In this document: in pieces, positions 32,130 to 41,147 of the stretch
Numbering within the stretch: position 1 is the stretch's first letter
Layout of the letters: every line of letters starts with the position of its first letter
Assembly (NCBI RefSeq): GCF_000412675.1
Contig: NC_021505.1
Coordinates: forward strand, 4,148,501-4,212,500
Source: Pseudomonas putida NBRC 14164
GTDB lineage: Bacteria; Pseudomonadota; Gammaproteobacteria; Pseudomonadales; Pseudomonadaceae
Length of the DNA: 64,000 bases
Direction: 5' to 3'
Notes under the pieces: model-generated
Databases searched by the model: none
Told to the model about the DNA's origin: nothing
The model's input: the letters and a program-made list of their open reading frames with translations, nothing else
Program-made: the position numbers and the translations under genes

Positions 32130-33067
32130 GCCGGGCCAAGGGTGGCAGCAGCAGCCAGCCACTCAAACAACTGCCGAGCAGCCGCGCCCAAAGGCCGGTC
32201 GTTACTATGGACCAGGTAATAGTTTTTCCCAGTCAGCAGGACATGGGGGAACAGCTGTACCAAACTGCCCTGCGCCACGTCGTCCTCCACCAACCAAGGG
32301 CTGGTCAGCACAATGCCCTGGCTGCGCCGTGCAGCATCGATGGCCATTTCCGACTGATCGAAACGCAAGTCGCTCTTCAACCTGTCGAAGGACATTCCGA
32401 CTTGCCCTAACCATCGCGACCAATTGGCGTGAGAGGTGGTATAGAGCACCGTCGCGCGTACCATGTCCTCGATGACGGACAGTTGCAGACGCTCGCGGTA
32501 TTCAGGGCTGCAATAGACGCGAGCTTCATCACGCAGCAGCAACTTCACCTGGAGGTCGAGGGCTTGGCCGTCGAAATGGCGTACGGCCAGATCATAAGTG
32601 CCCGACTGAAAGTCGACAGGCGCCACGGATGCGCTCACGTGAAGCTTCAACTCTGGATACGAACGGGTCAGGTCAGGCATCCGGCGGGCAAACCAAGTGT
32701 TCGCGAACGCGGGTGGCAGGCTCAGATGCACGTCGAATTCGCCGCTGCGCTGCAGCGCAAGATTGGCGTGTTCAAGCTGCTGAAGCGCTGGCTTGACTTG
32801 CGCCCAATAGCGCAGTGCTTGTTCGGTCGGCTGTAGCCTGCGCACGCTGCGCACGAACAGAGAGGTACCCAGCCAGTCTTCCAGCTTGCGAATCTGTTGT
32901 CCCACCGCCCCAGGCGTAACGAACAGTTGCTGAGCTGCCAGTACCGCACTGCCGGTGCGCATGACAGCGTCGAAACAGACAATGGCCTTCATCGGGGTAT
33001 CGGCTCGCATAGCGTAGTTTTTCTCTTTCATACCGTCACGAGAGATGATTTGTACCGGGTTGGCCAT
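32111..33067 (-). CDS. LysR-family regulator divergent from the quinone reductase gene
   Basis: This LTTR of up to 318 residues has an HTH with GSAVLAAQQLFVTPGAVGQQ and an effector domain. It is GcvA-like in its C-terminal motif (SEMAIDAARRSQGIVLTSPW). The start is unsure: ATGs at 33067, 33031, 33010 and 32992 are in frame, and the HTH position favours the shorter ones (MRADTPMKAIVCFDAVM). The divergent quinone-reductase gene begins 48 bp away and is the likely target. The 3' end overlaps the AraC-GyrI gene. Confidence 0.83.
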   Translation of the reverse strand: MANPVQIISRDGMKEKNYAMRADTPMKAIVCFDAVMRTGSAVLAAQQLFVTPGAVGQQIRKLEDWLGTSLFVRSVRRLQPTEQALRYWAQVKPALQQLEHANLALQRSGEFDVHLSLPPAFANTWFARRMPDLTRSYPELKLHVSASVAPVDFQSGTYDLAVRHFDGQALDLQVKLLLRDEARVYCSPEYRERLQLSVIEDMVRATVLYTTSHANWSRWLGQVGMSFDRLKSDLRFDQSEMAIDAARRSQGIVLTSPWLVEDDVAQGSLVQLFPHVLLTGKNYYLVHSNDRPLGAAARQLFEWLAAAATLGPAYFSGT

Positions 33068-33115
33068 CTCACCACAATCACCTCAGCAATCTTGCCGGCC
33101 CGAGGGGTACAACAC

Positions 33116-33922
33116 GTGAACGTTCTGATTATCCATGCCCATCCCGAACCTTGCTCCTTCAATGGCGCCATGACCCGGACTGCGGTGCGTACGCTTACCC
33201 GGCTAAACCATGAAGTGCGGGTAAGTGACCTTTATGCCATGGGCTGGAACGCCGTACTGCAGGCAGAGGATTTCTCCGAGCGGGTCGATGGGCACTTTTT
33301 TGACCCCGCCACGGAGCAGGCGCACGCTCAGGTTACTGCGACGGTATGTAGCGAGGTTAAGGCCGAGCAGGACAAGGTCGCATGGGCCGAGCTGGTGATT
33401 TTCCAGTTTCCGATGTGGTGGTTTTCCATGCCAGCCATGCTCAAGGGCTGGGTTGATCGTGTCTTGAGCCGCGGTTTCGCCTATTCCACCGGGCGCAAGT
33501 ACGATACCGGACACCTCAAGGGCAAATGCGCAATGCTCAGCCTCACCACAGGTACCGCAAGCACCCTGTACGCACCCAACGGCATTGACGGTGATCTGCA
33601 CCACATTCTCTGGCCCATTCACAACGGCATACTGGCGTACACCGGTTTTACCGTGCTCCCCCCCTTTGCCGCGTGGATGCCCGCCCAGGTCAGCCAACAG
33701 CAACGGGAGGATTATCTGCTGCAGTATGCCGAGCGGCTATCACGGCTGGGCGATATGCAACCGCTGTTCTTTCATCCACGGCAGGATTACGACGAGCATC
33801 AACAGCTCAAGCCAGGCATACCCGCCCGTTCGGGCGTCCAGTGGAATCCCCGCGCTGGCCAGACCTTCGAAGCGTCTGCGAGCAAGAATTTTGATAGTGC
33901 TGCAAATGGAGAATCATCGTGA
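33116..33922 (+). CDS. NAD(P)H dehydrogenase (quinone), flavodoxin-fold
   Basis: This 268-residue protein starts at GTG 33116 (GAGGGG 9 bp upstream). MNVLIIHAHPEPCSFNGAMT is the typical KefF/MdaB/NQO1-like flavin-phosphate loop, and VIFQFPMWWFSMPAMLKGWV with LSLTTGTASTLYAPNG complete the FMN/FAD site. It catalyses two-electron reduction of quinones or related electrophiles in the cytoplasm. It overlaps the following DUF1330 gene (GTGA) and diverges from a LysR gene that probably controls it. Confidence 0.88.
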   Translation: MNVLIIHAHPEPCSFNGAMTRTAVRTLTRLNHEVRVSDLYAMGWNAVLQAEDFSERVDGHFFDPATEQAHAQVTATVCSEVKAEQDKVAWAELVIFQFPMWWFSMPAMLKGWVDRVLSRGFAYSTGRKYDTGHLKGKCAMLSLTTGTASTLYAPNGIDGDLHHILWPIHNGILAYTGFTVLPPFAAWMPAQVSQQQREDYLLQYAERLSRLGDMQPLFFHPRQDYDEHQQLKPGIPARSGVQWNPRAGQTFEASASKNFDSAANGESS

Positions 33923-34209
33923 AGGGCTATTGGATCATTTTCGGTGCCGAGGTAAACGACGCCGATGCACAGCAGGAATATGGCCGACTGTGGGCACCCA
34001 TCAGTGAGAAGTACAATGCCAAGGTCAAGGTTCTGAAGCCTGGGACATTGGTCGAGGCCCAATCCAGCCAGCGCGTGCTTGTGGTCGAGTTCCCTAGCTA
34101 CGCGCAAGCCAAGAACTGTTATAGCGATCCTGATTACACCGCCGCAAAACAGTTCGCGCTTCGCGCCTATTGCCGCGAACTGATCATTATTGAAGGCGAT
34201 CTCGCCTAG
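33919..34209 (+). CDS. DUF1330-family protein
   Basis: This 96-residue protein starts at GTG 33919, overlapping the quinone-reductase stop. It begins MKGYWIIFGAEVNDADAQQE, continues with VLKPGTLVEAQSSQRVLVVE and ends YCRELIIIEG, the ferredoxin-like alpha/beta barrel dimer pattern of DUF1330. Such proteins may act on small aromatic or quinone-like compounds, which would fit the operon partner. No activity is established. Confidence 0.83.
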   Translation: MKGYWIIFGAEVNDADAQQEYGRLWAPISEKYNAKVKVLKPGTLVEAQSSQRVLVVEFPSYAQAKNCYSDPDYTAAKQFALRAYCRELIIIEGDLA

Positions 34210-34379
34210 CCTCATCGCTAGGGGAGACTATCGGCGTCAGGGCCCAGAGCTTTCCGGGATACTGAAGGCGAGCGACCTCATTGCTGTAGTGCCGCGTCGC
34301 TTAGCGGCGGATGTCGATAGTCTCGTCATGCTTTAGCCAGTTTGTGGCCAGCCCCCTCCGGCCCTTCTCGTCGTTTTGT
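34210..34379. other. Gene-free stretch with a 10-bp inverted repeat
   Basis: No gene is seen between the DUF1330 gene and the integrase remnant. GAGACTATCG at 34224-34233 pairs with CGATAGTCTC at 34315-34324, enclosing about 80 bp that includes GCCGC...GCGGC stem material. It might be the relic of a structured site or an attachment region of the lost element near dusA. Confidence 0.3.
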
Positions 34380-34513
34380 TCAAACCTGAGCTAGCTGCTC
34401 CCGGGCGAACGTCTGGGCTTCTTGGTAGACTAATACACCTTTTTCTTGAGGCAGATCTGGACGGTATAGCTCACCGTCCCAGCAGCCTTTTTCCTTGCTC
34501 TGATAGTTGCCAT
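34380..34513 (-). pseudogene. Phage/island integrase remnant upstream of dusA
   Basis: On the minus strand, from the ATG at 34511-34513, the sequence reads MATIRARKKAAGTVSYTVQI, CLKKK, then after a one-base loss in the A-run it continues GVLVYQEAQTFAREQLAQ. This is the conserved N-terminal arm-binding part of tyrosine integrases of the kind found at dusA. Everything downstream, including the catalytic domain, is gone. Its position, with the start codon about 105 bp from dusA and oriented away from it, fits a dusA-associated element. Confidence 0.7.
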
Positions 34514-34617
34514 GGTTTTCGGTGGTACAAGCGTGATTGGCATTGGTACATCGTACCAGTGCGCAACCAAAAAGCGCCCAAAACCCCGAAAAATGGTACC
34601 AAAATGCGTAGACCAGA

Positions 34618-35628
34618 ATGCCCCTAGAATCAGCCCCAAAGCCAGAAACCACGCGCCCTGAGCCGTCACGCCGCTTCAGCGTTGCACCGATGATGGACTG
34701 GACAGACCGCCACTGCCGCTTCTTCCTGCGCCTGCTCTCCAGTCAAACCTTGCTCTACACCGAAATGGTCACCACCGGTGCCCTGCTGCACAACGACGCC
34801 CACCGTTTCCTGCGCCACGATGCCTCCGAGCACCCGCTGGCCCTGCAACTGGGCGGTAGCGTACCCGCCGACCTCGCAGCCTGCGCACGCCTGGCCGAGG
34901 ACGCGGGCTATGACGAGGTCAACCTCAATGTCGGCTGCCCGAGCGACCGGGTGCAGAACAACATGATCGGCGCTTGCCTGATGGCTCACCCGGCGCTGGT
35001 GGCCGATTGCGTGAAGGCCATGCGGGATGCGGTGTCGACACCGGTGACGGTCAAGCACCGTATCGGCATCAATGGCCGCGACAGCTACGCCGAACTGTGC
35101 GATTTCGTCGGACAGGTACGTGAGGCTGGGTGCCGGAGTTTTACCGTGCATGCGCGTATCGCGATTCTGGAGGGGCTGTCGCCGAAGGAAAACCGCGAGG
35201 TTCCGCCCCTGCGCTATGACGTCGCGGCGCAGCTGAAGGCGGACTTCCCGGACTTGGAAATCGTGCTCAATGGCGGGATCAAGACCCTGGCAGAATGCCA
35301 GGCACACCTTGAAACCTTCGATGGTGTGATGCTGGGGCGTGAGGCGTATCACAACCCTTACCTGCTGGCCGAGGTCGACCAGCAGCTGTTTGGCAGCGAT
35401 GCGCCGGTGATCAGCCGTAGCGAGGCGTTGGCGCAGTTGCGGCCATATATCGTGGCGCACATGGAAAGCGGTGGCGCGATGCACCACGTTACCCGGCATA
35501 TTCTGGGGCTGGCCCAAGGGTTCAAAGGGGCGCGGCGCTTCCGTCAGTTGCTGTCGGCAGACATTCACAAGGCGGCGCAGCCGCTGGCAGTGTTTGACCA
35601 GGCGGTGGAATTGCTGCAAGGCCGGTGA
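34618..35628 (+). CDS. dusA: tRNA-dihydrouridine(20/20a) synthase DusA
   Basis: This 336-residue flavoenzyme reads RFSVAPMMDWTDRHCRFFLR from residue 19. The catalytic Cys107 sits in NLNVGCPSDRVQNNMIGA, VKHRIGIN follows for the FMN site, and the C-terminal RNA-binding helical domain ends the protein. It reduces U20/U20a in tRNA. The first ~18 residues are poorly conserved and the ribosome site is weak, which may reflect remodelling of the 5' end by an integrated element. The start at 34618 is the best in frame. Confidence 0.92.
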   Translation: MPLESAPKPETTRPEPSRRFSVAPMMDWTDRHCRFFLRLLSSQTLLYTEMVTTGALLHNDAHRFLRHDASEHPLALQLGGSVPADLAACARLAEDAGYDEVNLNVGCPSDRVQNNMIGACLMAHPALVADCVKAMRDAVSTPVTVKHRIGINGRDSYAELCDFVGQVREAGCRSFTVHARIAILEGLSPKENREVPPLRYDVAAQLKADFPDLEIVLNGGIKTLAECQAHLETFDGVMLGREAYHNPYLLAEVDQQLFGSDAPVISRSEALAQLRPYIVAHMESGGAMHHVTRHILGLAQGFKGARRFRQLLSADIHKAAQPLAVFDQAVELLQGR

Positions 35629-35831
35629 TACTACCCGTGCACGCAACCCGGCGGCTCCTACAGACGATCGTGCGAGCTTGAGAATTGCAGTATGTGGAAC
35701 CTCAAGGCAGCCGGGCACTCGAATCTTCACCTTATGTACAGCCCTTCGTGGGCAAGCCCGCTTCTACAGGCCCTTGAGCGGCTGTCGGGGCTCGGGTAAT
35801 GTCGAGTAAATGCACAGGACAGAGCACGCCC

Positions 35832-36758
35832 ATGACTTCCAAGCTGGAACAACTGAAGCAGTTCACCACCGTGGTCGCCGACACCGGGGACCTGGACGCC
35901 ATCACCCGGCTGAAGCCGGTCGATGCCACCACCAACCCGTCCCTGCTGCTAAAGGCCGCCGCCATCCCGGGCTACGCCGACCTGCTCAAGCAGGTGAAGG
36001 CCGATGCCAAGGGCGATGTCGACCTGGCCTGCGACAAGTTCGCGGTCGCCGTGGGTTCAGGCATTCTCAAGGTCATTCCGGGGCGTATCTCCACCGAGGT
36101 GGATGCTCGCCTGTCGTTCGATGAACCGGCGCTGCTGAACAAGGCCCGCCAGCTGATCGGGCTGTATGACGCGGCCGGGGTCTCCAAAGACCGCGTGCTG
36201 ATCAAGCTGGCCTCCACCTGGGAAGGCATCCGTGCTGCCGAGCAGCTGGAGAAGGAAGGCATCCAGACCAACCTCACCCTGCTGTTCTCCTTCGCCCAGG
36301 CCCAAGCCTGTGCCGATGCAGGGGTGTTCCTGATTTCGCCATTTGTGGGCCGTATCTACGACTGGTACAAGAAGAGCACCGGCACGGATTATGTGGGCGC
36401 CGACGACCCAGGCGTGCAGTCGGTGACGCGCATCTATGACTACTACAAGGCCAATGGCTACGACACCGTGGTCATGGGCGCCAGCTTCCGCAATATCGGC
36501 CAGATCGAACAACTGGCGGGCTGCGACCGCCTGACCATCAGCCCTGAACTGTTGCAGAAGTTGAGCGATGACCAGGGTGAACTGCCGCGCGTGCTCAAGC
36601 CAGGCAATGCCGGCGAGGCCAAGCAGCAGCTGAATGAAAGCCAGTTCCGCTGGGCAATGAACGAAGATGCCATGGGCACCGAGAAGCTGGCCGAGGGTAT
36701 TCGCCAGTTTGCGCGGGACCAGGAAAAACTGGAGAAGTTGATGGCTGAAAAAGCCTGA
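35832..36758 (+). CDS. tal: Transaldolase
   Basis: This 308-residue enzyme starts at the ATG 35832. It has DATTNPSLLLKAA at residues 31-43 and the Schiff-base Lys125 in RVLIKLASTWEGI, then the FSFAQAQACADAGVFLISPF barrel motif. It transfers dihydroxyacetone units in the pentose phosphate pathway. It is a single gene ended by a good terminator and is in the core order dusA-tal-PhoD-like seen in P. putida. Confidence 0.94.
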   Translation: MTSKLEQLKQFTTVVADTGDLDAITRLKPVDATTNPSLLLKAAAIPGYADLLKQVKADAKGDVDLACDKFAVAVGSGILKVIPGRISTEVDARLSFDEPALLNKARQLIGLYDAAGVSKDRVLIKLASTWEGIRAAEQLEKEGIQTNLTLLFSFAQAQACADAGVFLISPFVGRIYDWYKKSTGTDYVGADDPGVQSVTRIYDYYKANGYDTVVMGASFRNIGQIEQLAGCDRLTISPELLQKLSDDQGELPRVLKPGNAGEAKQQLNESQFRWAMNEDAMGTEKLAEGIRQFARDQEKLEKLMAEKA

Positions 36759-36777
36759 CACATATCGAATTTGCCTG

Positions 36778-36815
36778 ACGGGCGGGAAGTGTTCAGCATT
36801 TTCCGCCCGTTTTTG
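36778..36815 (+). terminator. Rho-independent terminator of tal
   Basis: The stem ACGGGCGGGA pairs with TTCCGCCCGT (one G-T), has a 13-nt loop, and is followed directly by TTTTTG. It lies 20 bp after the tal stop. Confidence 0.85.
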
Positions 36816-36864
36816 TTTGCTATCGTTTCCGCGCCAGGCTTTAGCATTTTCTTGAATCCAAGGG

Positions 36865-36954
36865 CCCTTTCGCGGACAAGCCCGCTCCCACAGGTAAAGT
36901 GCAGCCCTTGAGTGCAGTGCCGTACCTGTGGGAGCGGGCTTGCCCGCGAAGGGG
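36865..36954. repeat. Inverted pair of REP elements
   Basis: CCTTTCGCGGACAAGCCCGC...ACAGG and its near-complement CCTGTGGGAGCGGGCTTGCC...GAAGG face each other with about 26 bp between. This is the usual P. putida REP doublet. It occupies the gap between tal and the phosphatase gene. Confidence 0.85.
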
Positions 36955-36977
36955 TCGACTAGCCTTCAGAGCTGTTG

Positions 36978-38816
36978 ATGACCCCATCCTTGCCCCTTGT
37001 ACTCACCGGCCCGGTACTGCGCCGCCTGGAACCCCAGCGCCTGGCCATCTGGCTGGTCGCCACCCAACCGCTGCAACCCGAATTCATCTTCCCGGCAAGC
37101 GAGGCCAAGGTGGATTGCCAGGTCGTCCCGGTCGGCCAGCACGCTTTCATTCACCTGCTGGAAATCCACTTCGCCAACCCCCTGCCCTGCAACCAGCAGC
37201 TCGACTACGACCTGCTCATCAACGGCCAGGGCATCGCGGGCTGGGCGCCGCACCTGCTCTACCCCGGCACCCAGCGCCCGAGCCTGGTGCTGCGCGACCG
37301 TCTCGACCACTTGCTGCACGGTTCTTGCCGCAAGCCGCACCACCCCGCTGCCGATGGCTTGCTGTGCGCTGACCGCCTGCTGCAGGCCTGCGAGCAGCCT
37401 GAAGATCGCCCGGCCGTGCTGCTGATGACCGGCGACCAGGTGTACGCCGACGATGTCGCCGGCCCGATGCTGCGTGCTATCCATAGCCTGATTGAGCGCC
37501 TGGGCCTGTTCGACGAGCAGCTGGATGGCGCCGTGGTTGCCGACAGCCAGGCGCTGTACCAGCACCCGGCCAGCTACTACCACCGCGCCGACCTGCTGCC
37601 GGCGCAGGAAACCAACGACACCTTGCGCGAGCGGTTTTTTGGCGGCAAGCGCAAGCCGATTTTTTCGTCCAGCAACGCCGACAACCACCTGGTGACCTTC
37701 GCCGAGGTCATGGCCATGTACCTGCTGGTGTGGTCACCCGTGCCGTGGCAGCTGGTGGACATGGCGATGCCCAGCGGGCTGACCGACCAGCGCCAGGCAC
37801 GTTATCGACAGGAGCTGCCGCTTATCCAGGGGTTTGCCGGGAACCTTGGCCAGGTGGCGCGGGTGATGGCCCACCTGCCCTGCCTGATGATCTTCGACGA
37901 CCACGACATCACCGACGACTGGAACCTCTCGGCACAGTGGGAAGAAACCGCCTACGGCCACCCCTTCTCGCGGCGGATCATTGGCAACGCACTGCTTGGC
38001 TACCTGCTGTGTCAGGCCTGGGGCAACGATCCGGACAGCTGCAAGCCCCTGGTCAGGCAATGCCAGGCCTTGTGCAGCCAGGCCCGCGATGAACTGATCG
38101 GCGAACTGCTGCGCTTTCAGGGCTGGCAATTCAGCTTGCCGACAAACCCTCCCTTGCTGGTACTGGACACCCGTACCCGCCGCTGGCGCAGCGAAAGCAA
38201 CCTGGCCAAGCCGTCCGGCCTGCTTGACTGGGAAGCGCTGAGCGAGTTGCAGCAGGCCCTGCTCGACCACCCGTCAGCGGTGATTGTCTCGCCTGCGCCA
38301 ATTTTTGGCGTGAAGCTGATCGAGACTGTGCAGAAGGTGTTCAGCTGGCTGGGGTACCCGCTTTTGGTGGATGCCGAAAACTGGATGGCCCACCGAGGTG
38401 CGGCGCAGGTCATCCTCAACATCTTCCGCCACTCGCGCACGCCGGGGCACTACGTGGTGTTGTCCGGGGATGTGCACTATTCGTTCGTCTATGAAGTGCT
38501 GATCCGCCACCGCCAGCGCAGCCCGCATTTGTGGCAGGTGACCAGCAGCGGGATCAAGAACGAGTTCCCCCGGCGCCTGCTGGATGTACTCGACCGGCTC
38601 AACCGCTGGCTGTATGCACCGCGCTCGCCGCTGAACTGGTTTACCAAGCGCCGGGAGATGGAAGTGGTGCCGCGTACGCCCAGCCACAGCAAGGCCGGGG
38701 AGCGTTTGTGGAACGGTGCGGGGCTGGGGCAGGTGTTCTTTGATGAGCAGGGGCGGCCGATGCGGGTGTATCAGCTCGATGCGGGTGGGGGTGAGGCTAC
38801 CGAGTTTACTGGCTGA
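36978..38816 (+). CDS. PhoD-like alkaline phosphatase/metallophosphoesterase
   Basis: This is a 612-residue protein; the ATG at 36978 follows an in-frame TTG. The phosphoesterase core has LLMTGDQVYADDVAGPM, LPCLMIFDDHDITDDWNLS and VVLSGDVHYSFVYEV, which supply metal-binding Asp, His and Tyr residues. No signal peptide is visible, so unlike secreted PhoD it may act in the cytoplasm. Substrate is unknown. It stands alone between a REP doublet and a strong hairpin. Confidence 0.83.
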   Translation: MTPSLPLVLTGPVLRRLEPQRLAIWLVATQPLQPEFIFPASEAKVDCQVVPVGQHAFIHLLEIHFANPLPCNQQLDYDLLINGQGIAGWAPHLLYPGTQRPSLVLRDRLDHLLHGSCRKPHHPAADGLLCADRLLQACEQPEDRPAVLLMTGDQVYADDVAGPMLRAIHSLIERLGLFDEQLDGAVVADSQALYQHPASYYHRADLLPAQETNDTLRERFFGGKRKPIFSSSNADNHLVTFAEVMAMYLLVWSPVPWQLVDMAMPSGLTDQRQARYRQELPLIQGFAGNLGQVARVMAHLPCLMIFDDHDITDDWNLSAQWEETAYGHPFSRRIIGNALLGYLLCQAWGNDPDSCKPLVRQCQALCSQARDELIGELLRFQGWQFSLPTNPPLLVLDTRTRRWRSESNLAKPSGLLDWEALSELQQALLDHPSAVIVSPAPIFGVKLIETVQKVFSWLGYPLLVDAENWMAHRGAAQVILNIFRHSRTPGHYVVLSGDVHYSFVYEVLIRHRQRSPHLWQVTSSGIKNEFPRRLLDVLDRLNRWLYAPRSPLNWFTKRREMEVVPRTPSHSKAGERLWNGAGLGQVFFDEQGRPMRVYQLDAGGGEATEFTG

Positions 38817-38839
38817 GTCTGGTCTTCAGTCTGTGCTGG

Positions 38840-38867
38840 CCTCTTCGCGGGTAAACCCGCGAAGAGG
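38840..38867. terminator. Bidirectional hairpin between the phosphatase and STAS genes
   Basis: CCTCTTCGCGGGT and its exact complement ACCCGCGAAGAGG are separated by two bases, and the pairing extends outward with one mismatch (38832-38876). It contains REP core sequence and lies between converging genes, so it may end both transcripts. Confidence 0.7.
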
Positions 38868-38884
38868 CCGGCACAGGTCAAGAA

Positions 38885-39367
38885 TCAGGTGCGCTCCAGC
38901 GCATTGACCAGGTCATGGAAGGCTTCGCGGTTGGAGTCGTTCAGGCCCATGAGGATCTTGTGCGCCTCCAGCACCTTTGAGCGCACCACCTCTTCGTTCT
39001 GGTCCTGCGACGGCAGGTCGGTCAGGCACTCGGGGCACGGAATCGGGCGATCGACGATGTTGAACACCTGATCGAAACCCATCGACTGCAACAACCGGGA
39101 AATGTCCGGGTTGGTGGTGACCACGGTCGGCAACAGGCCTACCTTCTGCCGCGACAGGATCGACAGCTTGGCCAGCAGGCCCAAGGTGGTGCTGTCGATA
39201 CTCTCGGTTTCGGTAAGGTCGATGACAATCGCCGAGAAGTTCAACGCCGTGAATATCTTCTCGATCGTCGCATCCAGCGCCGAACACAGGGTCAGGCGCA
39301 CTTCACCGACGAACTTCAATACGAAGGTACCACTCTGCTCGGCGAACTGGATTCTACCGGTACTCAT
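38885..39367 (-). CDS. STAS-domain anti-sigma factor antagonist (RssC-like)
   Basis: This 160-residue protein has an N-terminal STAS domain of about 110 residues, with AIVIDLTETESIDSTTLGLL carrying the Ser phosphorylation site region DST. A C-terminal extension with two Cys (PIPCPECLTDL) and a helical tail follows. Its start overlaps the stop of the response-regulator phosphatase gene (ATGA). Together they resemble the RssB/RssC switch, where the phosphatase acts on the phosphorylated STAS protein in stress or motility control. Confidence 0.87.
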   Translation of the reverse strand: MSTGRIQFAEQSGTFVLKFVGEVRLTLCSALDATIEKIFTALNFSAIVIDLTETESIDSTTLGLLAKLSILSRQKVGLLPTVVTTNPDISRLLQSMGFDQVFNIVDRPIPCPECLTDLPSQDQNEEVVRSKVLEAHKILMGLNDSNREAFHDLVNALERT

Positions 39368-40545
39368 TGAAGGTTCCTGCTCAACACCAATAGGGCGATA
39401 TCATCCGGCATATCCCCAAGCGTAGCTAATCCGAATCGTTGACGCAGCCCATCCAGGCTGCCACCTGCTGCCTTGACGATCTCCGGCAAGGCAGCCTCTT
39501 TATCTTTGAGCGTGTCACCCGGCAAAAGGTCCAGAATGCCATCGGACATCAGGCTGAGGCTGAACTGAGGTGGCAGCTCCACCACCAAGTCCTGGTAGGT
39601 AGCCTCGTCGAACAGCCCCACCGGCAGGCCACGGCCTTCCAGGTAACGGGTATGCCCGGGGGTATGCAGCACGGGCAGCGGCAAGTGGCCACCCACGGCG
39701 TAGGTCAACAGACCAGCCTCTTCGTCGATCACCCCGCCAACCATGGTCACGTGCTTGCCCAGCTTGCTATTGATCAGGCCGCGGTTGATGTGGCTGAGCA
39801 CTTCGGACGGTTTGAACTCGCGCATCCTGCTGCGCTTTAGCTCAAACATGAGCCGCGTGGTCATGAATTTCAACAGCACGGTGACAAAGGCCGACGACGC
39901 GCCATGCCCGGATACATCGGCGAGGTAGAAGGCAATACGCCGCTCGTCGACGCGGAAGTAATCGACAAAATCACCCGACAGGTACAACGACGGGATGATC
40001 TGGTGCTCGAAGGCGAACTCGCCAGCTACCCAGGGGCTTTCCGGCAGCATGTTCATCTGCACCTGGCGACCGGCGGTCTGGTCCTCCTGCAGCAGGTGCA
40101 GGCTGGCTTCCAGTTCGCGGTTGGCCGTTTCGAGCTTGTCGCGGTAGCGTTGGTTTTCCAGCACCAGTCGCGAGCGGTCGAGGGCGCGGCGCACCGAATG
40201 CTCAAGCACGGCCAGATCTTCCAGCGGCTTGATCAGGTAGTCGGCGGCGCCCAGGCGCAAGGCTTCCACCGCATCACTCATGACACCGGCCCCAGACACC
40301 ACGATCACCGGCAACTGCGGCGCACGCTCGCTGACCTGACGGATCAGTTCGAGGCCGCCCATCTGCGGCATGCGCAGATCGCAGATCACGAGGTCGGGCT
40401 GGTGTTCTTCGAAGACCTGAAGCCCCTGCTGGCCATTACCGGCCTGGAGGACGCTGAAGCCACTGTCTTCAAGATAGGCGGCGAGGCTCGCACGGACCAC
40501 GTCGTCGTCATCGATAATCAGCAGCGTTGCACTGGTTTTCTGCAT
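39364..40545 (-). CDS. rssB: Response regulator with PP2C-type phosphatase output (RssB)
   Basis: This 393-residue protein starts at the ATG 40543-40545 (MQKTSATLLIIDDD). The receiver domain has Asp56 as acceptor (LVICDLRMP). A coiled linker and a PP2C/SpoIIE-like phosphatase domain follow (SGDFVDYFRVDERRIAFYLA, DVSGHGASSAFV, and SDGILDLLPGD). It is coupled to the STAS gene and should dephosphorylate that partner when phosphorylated. An upstream GTG extends the frame by about 27 residues and looks less likely. Confidence 0.85.
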   Translation of the reverse strand: MQKTSATLLIIDDDDVVRASLAAYLEDSGFSVLQAGNGQQGLQVFEEHQPDLVICDLRMPQMGGLELIRQVSERAPQLPVIVVSGAGVMSDAVEALRLGAADYLIKPLEDLAVLEHSVRRALDRSRLVLENQRYRDKLETANRELEASLHLLQEDQTAGRQVQMNMLPESPWVAGEFAFEHQIIPSLYLSGDFVDYFRVDERRIAFYLADVSGHGASSAFVTVLLKFMTTRLMFELKRSRMREFKPSEVLSHINRGLINSKLGKHVTMVGGVIDEEAGLLTYAVGGHLPLPVLHTPGHTRYLEGRGLPVGLFDEATYQDLVVELPPQFSLSLMSDGILDLLPGDTLKDKEAALPEIVKAAGGSLDGLRQRFGLATLGDMPDDIALLVLSRNLQ

Positions 40546-40816
40546 GTGGGCGAACGGCGCCGATTTGGGTGGGTGCAGCGGTGTCGGCAAAGCAGACGGC
40601 CAGCTACGGGAATTCTCTGTGGTCACACTCTACTTGAGTTGTAGGACAAGAACACCTGCCCGGCAACTGTTCAGAGGTACCTTGTAAGGCGCAGACGGTA
40701 CTCCCATCCGGCAGGCGTTTCAAGCATGCGAGGGTCGACCTCGCCGCTCTTTACAGGGCAAATCACTGGGAGTTATAAGAAAGTCGACCAGCGTACCCCG
40801 ATGGGAAGGATGCAGC

Positions 40817-41116
40817 ATGCCGCACACACCCTCCAGCCACAGCGAAAAACGCGATTTCATCCGCATGCGCATCGATACCGCGGTCAGCCTGCTGCATGAG
40901 GGCCAGGTGATCGCAGCCGTGTGCCTGGACCTGTCCAGCAGCGGCATGCAAGTGCAGGCGCCGCAACGCTTCCAGGTGGGGGATCATATCGAGGTGCGGA
41001 TCGAGTCCGACCACCCGGCGCTGAAAGGGCTGCATGCCAGCACCGAAGTGGTATGGATTGCCGACCAGCCGGGTGGGCAGCAGAAGTTCGGGCTGCGCGT
41101 GCTGGCCATGCATTGA
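40817..41116 (+). CDS. PilZ-domain protein
   Basis: This 99-residue single PilZ domain has the c-di-GMP binding residues in EKRDFIRMRIDTAVSL (RxxxR) and DLSSSGMQV (D/NxSxxG). These are the classic motifs of c-di-GMP receptors. It stands alone between rssB and mlaA, on the opposite strand from both. A second PilZ gene lies at 50.7 kb. Confidence 0.88.
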   Translation: MPHTPSSHSEKRDFIRMRIDTAVSLLHEGQVIAAVCLDLSSSGMQVQAPQRFQVGDHIEVRIESDHPALKGLHASTEVVWIADQPGGQQKFGLRVLAMH

Positions 41117-41147
41117 AAAGGGGCCTGAAGCGGCCCCTGTTCACAGA

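Noticed and set aside
34380..34620. tRNA gene as integration site next to the integrase remnant
   Set aside because: No cloverleaf or CCA-type 3' end was found; the attachment site fits dusA itself.
34376..34627. Plus-strand frame of 83 codons before dusA
   Set aside because: It is antisense to the integrase remnant, which has a recognisable family match on the minus strand.
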